Of a DNA stretch of 64,000 nucleotides, positions 60,152-64,000 are shown in pieces. The stretch covers positions 86,729-150,728 of the forward strand of contig JAKSOF010000003.1 in NCBI GenBank assembly GCA_024405735.1, read 5' to 3'. The first letter of the stretch is position 1, and every line of letters begins with the position of its first letter. Origin of the DNA: Victivallaceae bacterium (lineage in GTDB: Bacteria > Verrucomicrobiota > Lentisphaeria > Victivallales > Victivallaceae). Below the pieces are notes generated by a model. The model ran no database searches. It saw nothing but the letters and a program-made list of their open reading frames with translations, and was not told where the DNA came from. Both the position numbers and the translations under genes were made by a program.

Positions 60152-61177
60152 ATGAGCGTTCAAAGCCGGCAGGCGTTGCGGTTGATGAAATTCGTCGCGG
60201 AAATGCGTAAAAACAATTATCCCAACGCCAGTAAATTCGCCCGGCTTCTGCGTGATGCCGACGTTGACGAAAACATCCCCTGCGCCTGCAGCACGCGCAC
60301 GATCATGCGGGACATCGAAACCCTCCAGAGAGATTATAACGCGCCTATCGAATACGATGCCGTGCAACGCGGATACTTTCTGCGGGACAAGAATTGGAGC
60401 TTCGCCGCCCCCGTGCTTGACGACAACATTTTGAGTATGGCGCTGCTCGGGACCAAACTCTCCTCGGATATTCTTCCGGAACCGGTCAAGCAAAACGTCA
60501 ATACCGCCGTGGAAAAAATGCTGACGGAGCAATCCTCCTCATTTTTCGATCAGGCGATGATCGAATCACTGCTCTGCGCCACGGGGATCAAAGCGGCGGT
60601 CGATCCCGTTGTTTTCAAAAAAGTCTTTGACGGGTGGCGGCTGCATCAGATGCTTGCCTTCGACTACCGCAAGCCGGACGGTTCCATTTCCCGGCGTTTT
60701 TTTGAACCGCACATCATCGCGTTTCATAAAGGGATCTGGTATGCCAAAGGTTACGAATGGCGGACTAAAAACGTCAAATGTTACGCCATTCAGCGGATCG
60801 CGGATGCCGCCTTCGGCGGAGATACTTTTGACACCGACAAAAAACTTGTCGCGGAAACGCAGATCAACGGACTCTTTGAATACCCAAAACTGGATGCCGT
60901 GCAGTTAAAGTGCGATGCGTCGACCGCCTTTTATCTTTACGAACACCAGAAAAGCAGGAAATTCAAGATCGAGCATCAAAGCGACGGTTCGCTGATCGTC
61001 ACGCTGAAACCGTCGTTTGAGCACGATGTGATCCGCTGGGTGCTGGGGGAAAGCGGCAAAATCGAAGTCATCTATCCTCAGTCGCTCCGCAAAAAAATCG
61101 CATCGCTGGGCAAACTGATCTGGGAAAAGCATCAGGAGAAAACCCATTCCCGGCGCCGGAGCGCAAAATCCGAATAA
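60152..61177 (+). CDS. WYL-domain transcriptional regulator
   Basis: A 341-residue regulator. The N-terminal winged helix-turn-helix includes SKFARLLRDADVDENIP and STRTIMRDIETLQRDYNAPI, and the central WYL domain is seen as FDYRKPDGSISRRFFEPH...WYAKGYEWRTKNVKCYAI. A WCX-like C-terminal region follows. WYL proteins respond to nucleic acids or nucleotides and are common near defence genes. It is divergent from the tandem GTPase gene, which suggests a regulator-effector relation. AGGGAG-type upstream bases (GGGAGATAAAAA) serve as ribosome site. Confidence 0.86.
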   Translation: MSVQSRQALRLMKFVAEMRKNNYPNASKFARLLRDADVDENIPCACSTRTIMRDIETLQRDYNAPIEYDAVQRGYFLRDKNWSFAAPVLDDNILSMALLGTKLSSDILPEPVKQNVNTAVEKMLTEQSSSFFDQAMIESLLCATGIKAAVDPVVFKKVFDGWRLHQMLAFDYRKPDGSISRRFFEPHIIAFHKGIWYAKGYEWRTKNVKCYAIQRIADAAFGGDTFDTDKKLVAETQINGLFEYPKLDAVQLKCDASTAFYLYEHQKSRKFKIEHQSDGSLIVTLKPSFEHDVIRWVLGESGKIEVIYPQSLRKKIASLGKLIWEKHQEKTHSRRRSAKSE

Positions 61178-61626
61178 AAAAGCGAAGACCGATCTCCCGT
61201 CATCGTCGGCTGTTCTTGAGCACAAAATTAATCGCAAACTTAATTTTGTGCATAAAAACATCATTTCCCGACAAAGGCGACGAGTCCGGAAATCAAGGGG
61301 CGTGAGATACGGGGAATGCCGGAGATTGTGCTTTTCAACTCAAAAACAGCTTCTTTTCCCGTTTCCCTTACTTAAAATAGCACGTTATGGCACATCCTCT
61401 TACATAACGCGACATGACCAAAACGGGGAAGTTTTGGGGAACTTTTTTCGATGCTATATCAGCCATCAGCCGGTGAGCCGATCCTCGTGACCGACTTATT
61501 ACACCGCCTGACAAAGCAAAATATAGCGGCAGAGAAAGCCAAATGCAAGTATTAAAAATTCGATTGTTGCAAATTATTGTAGTCCCGAAAAAACAACAAA
61601 CAGATATTTCGAGCAGGAACTTCATA
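61178..61626. other. Intergenic region with a perfect 12-base inverted repeat
   Basis: 449 bases without a supported gene. GCACAAAATTAA (61220-61231) and TTAATTTTGTGC (61240-61251) are perfect repeats with an 8-base loop. The stem is AT-rich and followed by ATAAAAACA, so it is a poor terminator. The remaining bases show only short frames of no clear family. The composition changes to AT-rich here. Confidence 0.55.
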
Positions 61627-62004
61627 TCACTTAAAATTATCATTTTTAGAATTTTGATCTTTTTCCTCCTCCCCATTTTCTGAGTCATCATGCATCCGAT
61701 TCTTACATCCCCAAGCAATAAGCGAAAAAACACCACCTACTATAGCAGAGCCGATGGCTTTGGCTTTTATTTCAGGTCCAGCAAAAGAGAAAAAAAGAAT
61801 TAGTACAATAATTACAACCGCTATGCAACCGACACCTTTTACAACATCTTTTGTCTTTTCAATCTTCTTTTTAAACTCCTCATTTTTTTCTGATTGCTTT
61901 GTTACTAAAGCGGAAACATCTGGCGCAATGGGCCTTCCGCAATTCGGACAATTTACTGCGGCATCAGATACTTTTCTTCCACAATCAGGGCATTCCACAA
62001 GCAT
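61627..62004 (-). CDS. Zinc-ribbon membrane protein
   Basis: A 125-residue protein. The N-terminus is a zinc ribbon (ECPDCGRKV and NCPNCGRPI), followed by a Lys/Glu coiled-coil stretch, a membrane segment (GCIAVVIIVLILFFSFAG) and a second hydrophobic region (AIVGGVFSLIAWGC), and a charged C-terminal tail. This architecture is frequent in small membrane proteins of unknown function. It is 27 bases after the KAP gene's stop and probably in the same transcript. AAGAGGGA precedes the ATG. Confidence 0.65.
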   Translation of the reverse strand: MLVECPDCGRKVSDAAVNCPNCGRPIAPDVSALVTKQSEKNEEFKKKIEKTKDVVKGVGCIAVVIIVLILFFSFAGPEIKAKAIGSAIVGGVFSLIAWGCKNRMHDDSENGEEEKDQNSKNDNFK

Positions 62005-62031
62005 TTGTTCCCTCTTTGTTTTCTATTTCAA

Positions 62032-63489
62032 TTAAAATATTCTAACTTTTACCATCAACAAGTCTATTTTGCGCGAGAGCCGTTCAAGAGAAGCAGGATC
62101 ATAACTCTCTTGATTGAAAATGCCACATTGCAGTTGCGAAAAAGATTCTACAAAATCCGTATAATATTTTTGCGACTGATTTTTGAGACATCTTGCACAA
62201 TATTTGGAATCTGAAGGTTTTTGTTGCTCTTTAATATCCTGAATCAATGAATTAATCGCATATTCTTCTTCGGTTTGCGGATGACTTGATGATCGTGATG
62301 CATAAATAGCCGCGGGAATTATGCGATACGCCCAATCATCATCACCTATTTGACTTTGCGGTATGACAGCATTTACAACATCCGCTACGGTGCAAGCGTT
62401 TGTTAAATAGTTTTCATACAGCTCTGCATTTCTTATTTTTAGAAAAATTAAAACAGGAGCCAATAACGGCCATGAAAAGTAATGTGGCTCTGTTGTTGTT
62501 AACACAAGCACGTACATTTTCAACGCTTGCTCTATTTCTCGTAATGAAAAATGATGCCAGAGGAATAAATTTTGACAAATTTGATGAAATGTTTCGCCTT
62601 CGTTAATATCTAAATTATTGGAATTCCCTTGTTGTGCTTTCTCTCGCAGATAATCCGCTATCCCATAGCGTTTCCATAGCACATTGAAAAAAGCTTCACT
62701 GTTACATTGTGACATACAAAAATCAAGATCGATAAAGCGATGCAAATAATTATCGACATCAATATTTCCATAGACGGCTTGAATTGATTTCCCTAATTGT
62801 TTTCTATCGATCCCCAGAACAAAGATAATATGTGGGATTTGAAAAAGGTGTTTGATGCGCTCTAACACTTCAATAGCAAAAGATGGACGGCAACGGTCGA
62901 GTTCGTCAATTATAAAAAACAGCGGGAGATGATTATCTGAAGAATTCTCAGGAACGACAGGATTATCGTCAACCAATTCTTTCAAATGTTTCTTTAAATT
63001 TTCACGCAATTCTATTAGTTTTGCATAGTTTGCCAGAGCTCGTTCGGAGGTGGACTTCCAATTTTTTTCAGTAATGTTTTTTACATCAACGCCCGTCCTG
63101 TTGCGCGCAACAGAAGTTATTACATCCATTGCGATTGGTAAAATGGATTTTTTTAATTTTTGACAAAATCCGTTTGTCTGATTTTTTGTTAAAGATTGTT
63201 GAAGTTGTCCAATTATCGCGATAAGTGGATCATCTAAAAAATCATCTTCCCACGCATTGAAATAGATTGCATTGAACCCTTGATTTTCCAAATCTTGTCG
63301 CCAACGTCGAAGCATAAATGTTTTTCCGCTTCCCCATGCCCCATTGACACAAACTGTTAGCGATCCTTCCTGTTTACTTAATAAATTTGTCAAAAAATTT
63401 GCAGCTTCCTGCCTATTCAATCCATCGTCTATCCACGGATTTTGTAAATCAATTTCAGGGTCATTATACTTGATTTGTGGATGATTCAT
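62032..63489 (-). CDS. KAP-family P-loop NTPase
   Basis: A 485-residue KAP NTPase. Walker A is VNGAWGSGKTFMLRRW, followed by AIYFNAWEDDF, a KAP hallmark. The Walker B and DR motif is FFIIDELDRCRPSFAIEVLE, with FVLGIDRKQLGKSI after it. The family often works with membranes and includes anti-phage proteins and, in phages, PifA-like exclusion factors. No transmembrane insert typical of many KAP proteins is obvious; the small zinc-ribbon membrane protein downstream may supply one. ATG 63489 has GGAG six bases upstream; a TTG four codons upstream is weaker. Confidence 0.85.
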   Translation of the reverse strand: MNHPQIKYNDPEIDLQNPWIDDGLNRQEAANFLTNLLSKQEGSLTVCVNGAWGSGKTFMLRRWRQDLENQGFNAIYFNAWEDDFLDDPLIAIIGQLQQSLTKNQTNGFCQKLKKSILPIAMDVITSVARNRTGVDVKNITEKNWKSTSERALANYAKLIELRENLKKHLKELVDDNPVVPENSSDNHLPLFFIIDELDRCRPSFAIEVLERIKHLFQIPHIIFVLGIDRKQLGKSIQAVYGNIDVDNYLHRFIDLDFCMSQCNSEAFFNVLWKRYGIADYLREKAQQGNSNNLDINEGETFHQICQNLFLWHHFSLREIEQALKMYVLVLTTTEPHYFSWPLLAPVLIFLKIRNAELYENYLTNACTVADVVNAVIPQSQIGDDDWAYRIIPAAIYASRSSSHPQTEEEYAINSLIQDIKEQQKPSDSKYCARCLKNQSQKYYTDFVESFSQLQCGIFNQESYDPASLERLSRKIDLLMVKVRIF

Positions 63490-63504
63490 TGAATTCTCCA
63501 ATAT

Positions 63505-63783
63505 TTATTTTTTTAATCCAACATGTTGAATTGTAAAATTTCTTCCTTTTTGATCTGCGATAAAATCAATTAACGATTGCGGGGGAAACTTCTTCTTAGT
63601 TGTTTCGCAACTCCATATGACGATCAACTTCCATCCGAGAGCTTTCAATTCTTTTTCCGTTTTTTCGTCGCGTGATAATATAGTTGATGCCCCTGCGTTT
63701 TTCAAACCTTCTTTTGCCGTCCGCCTGCAGCGTGGTTTCTTTTTACCAGCAATTTGTAGATGTGTTGAAAAAAACAACCGCAT
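63505..63783 (-). pseudogene. vsr: Decayed Vsr-type endonuclease gene
   Basis: A 92-codon frame whose C-terminal part has SRDEKTEKELKALGWKLIVI followed by WSCE. This matches the end of very short patch repair endonucleases ('RD......L..LGW.v...WeCE'). The catalytic N-terminal half is missing from this frame. In a neighbouring frame just upstream, SSKRYAVVFFNTSTNCW resembles the Vsr segment before its Cys/His cluster and then hits a stop, so at least one frameshift has occurred. It may have been the cognate of a lost DNA methyltransferase. Confidence 0.5.
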
Positions 63784-63892
63784 ACCGCTTGGACGATAGA
63801 TAAAAAAGTGTAAAAAAAGCTGTGAGGTTATGAATAGCGCAAGGCATATGGTAATTCAGGACGTTTTTACCAAGGCGATTTTCCCGAGAGTA

Positions 63893-64000
63893 TGGTCCTC
63901 CGCCGCACTTTGTGCTATGGAGGACATCCTTCCCCTGCGGGTACCCCTGTCCAGCCACTCCCCTCACATTTGTTCGGAGAGATGGCTTGCCATCCGTAGC
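63893..64000. repeat. Hairpin-rich sequence at the window end
   Basis: Two structured elements occur. One has a 7-base stem (GTCCTCC with GGAGGAC), a 3-by-3 internal loop, an inner stem GCAC/GTGC and a TTT loop. The other is GATGGC-TT-GCCATC near 63981-63994. No gene explains them, and they may be part of a dispersed element whose other end is outside the window. Confidence 0.4.

Noticed and set aside
61248..61490. An 80-codon plus-strand frame and an overlapping 122-codon minus-strand frame (61368-61736)
   Set aside because: Neither has a ribosome site or recognisable domain, and the minus frame overlaps the zinc-ribbon gene.
63760..63800. A stretch on the minus strand (GCGGTATGCGG) that recalls group II intron domain V
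   Set aside because: The match is too short and no catalytic triad stem or reverse transcriptase is near.
1..64000. CRISPR arrays, rRNA genes or intact transposases
   Set aside because: I looked for regularly spaced repeats, rRNA-like segments and DDE or tyrosine-recombinase motifs and saw none; only the ParB-like recombinase-associated fragment hints at mobile DNA.

Overview
The window looks like a chromosomal segment of a Gram-negative-type bacterium. It is GC-rich with many GCG/GAA-type codons and dense overlapping operons. It carries secreted carbohydrate-active enzymes, a CTP-dependent phospholipid pathway gene (cdsA), a phosphoheptose isomerase-like gene, and McsA/McsB arginine kinase genes. 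The PurS-PurL fusion, a MurA with Asp in place of the catalytic Cys, and the sugar-degrading enzymes would fit a PVC-group organism such as a Lentisphaerae/Victivallis relative. That placement is an inference from gene content; no rRNA gene is present to settle it.

Layout. 0.1-1.6 kb: an AbiEi/AbiEii type IV toxin-antitoxin pair with its own promoter and operator. 1.6-7.7 kb (minus): gmhA-like, cdsA, Lrp-type regulator, aminotransferase, recQ and a membrane-anchored protein, packed as one operon. 7.7-8.1 kb: an AT-rich gap with DnaA-box-like sites, from which genes diverge; it is an oriC candidate. 8.1-13.4 kb (plus): dnaN, recF, rmuC, a glycosyltransferase and dedA, followed by tRNA-Gln(CUG). 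13.8-18.9 kb: sialate O-acetylesterase, MFS transporter and GH2 glycosidase, a small sugar-use cluster. 19.0-27.7 kb (minus): parvulin isomerase, murA, malic enzyme, a secreted unknown, phosphomannomutase and transketolase. 27.8-31.7 kb (plus): ruvB, zinc-ribbon protein and dinG-like helicase. 31.7-40.1 kb (minus): serA, unknown, purSL, sigma factor, ttcA, mcsA and mcsB, apparently one seven-gene transcript. 40.2-45.3 kb: two small phage-structural-like genes, three secreted proteins and a 902-residue secreted hydrolase-like protein.

From about 45.4 to 54.6 kb the base composition drops sharply to AT-rich and the gene set changes. Two eroded genes mark the left edge. Then comes a minus-strand operon of two dynamin-like GTPases, a small membrane protein, a 1042-residue HerA/FtsK-type ATPase, an HNH (LHH-type) nuclease toxin and a SUKH (SMI1/KNR4) immunity protein. 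This is the best candidate for an undescribed system: a membrane-remodelling GTPase pair combined with a pumping ATPase and a toxin/immunity pair.

From 54.8 to 61.2 kb composition returns to the host type. This part holds a DUF445 membrane protein, small unknowns and a second candidate module: a protein with two complete G domains and a C-terminal glycine-rich membrane region plus a 153-residue partner, divergent from a WYL-domain regulator with its own operator-like repeat. From 61.2 kb to the end the DNA is AT-rich again, with a zinc-ribbon membrane protein, a KAP-family NTPase, a decayed vsr-like endonuclease gene and strong hairpins.

Many promoters in the window share one pattern, TTGCAA (or a close variant), 16-17 bases, then TATATT. 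This allows several transcription units and start codons to be assigned from sequence alone.
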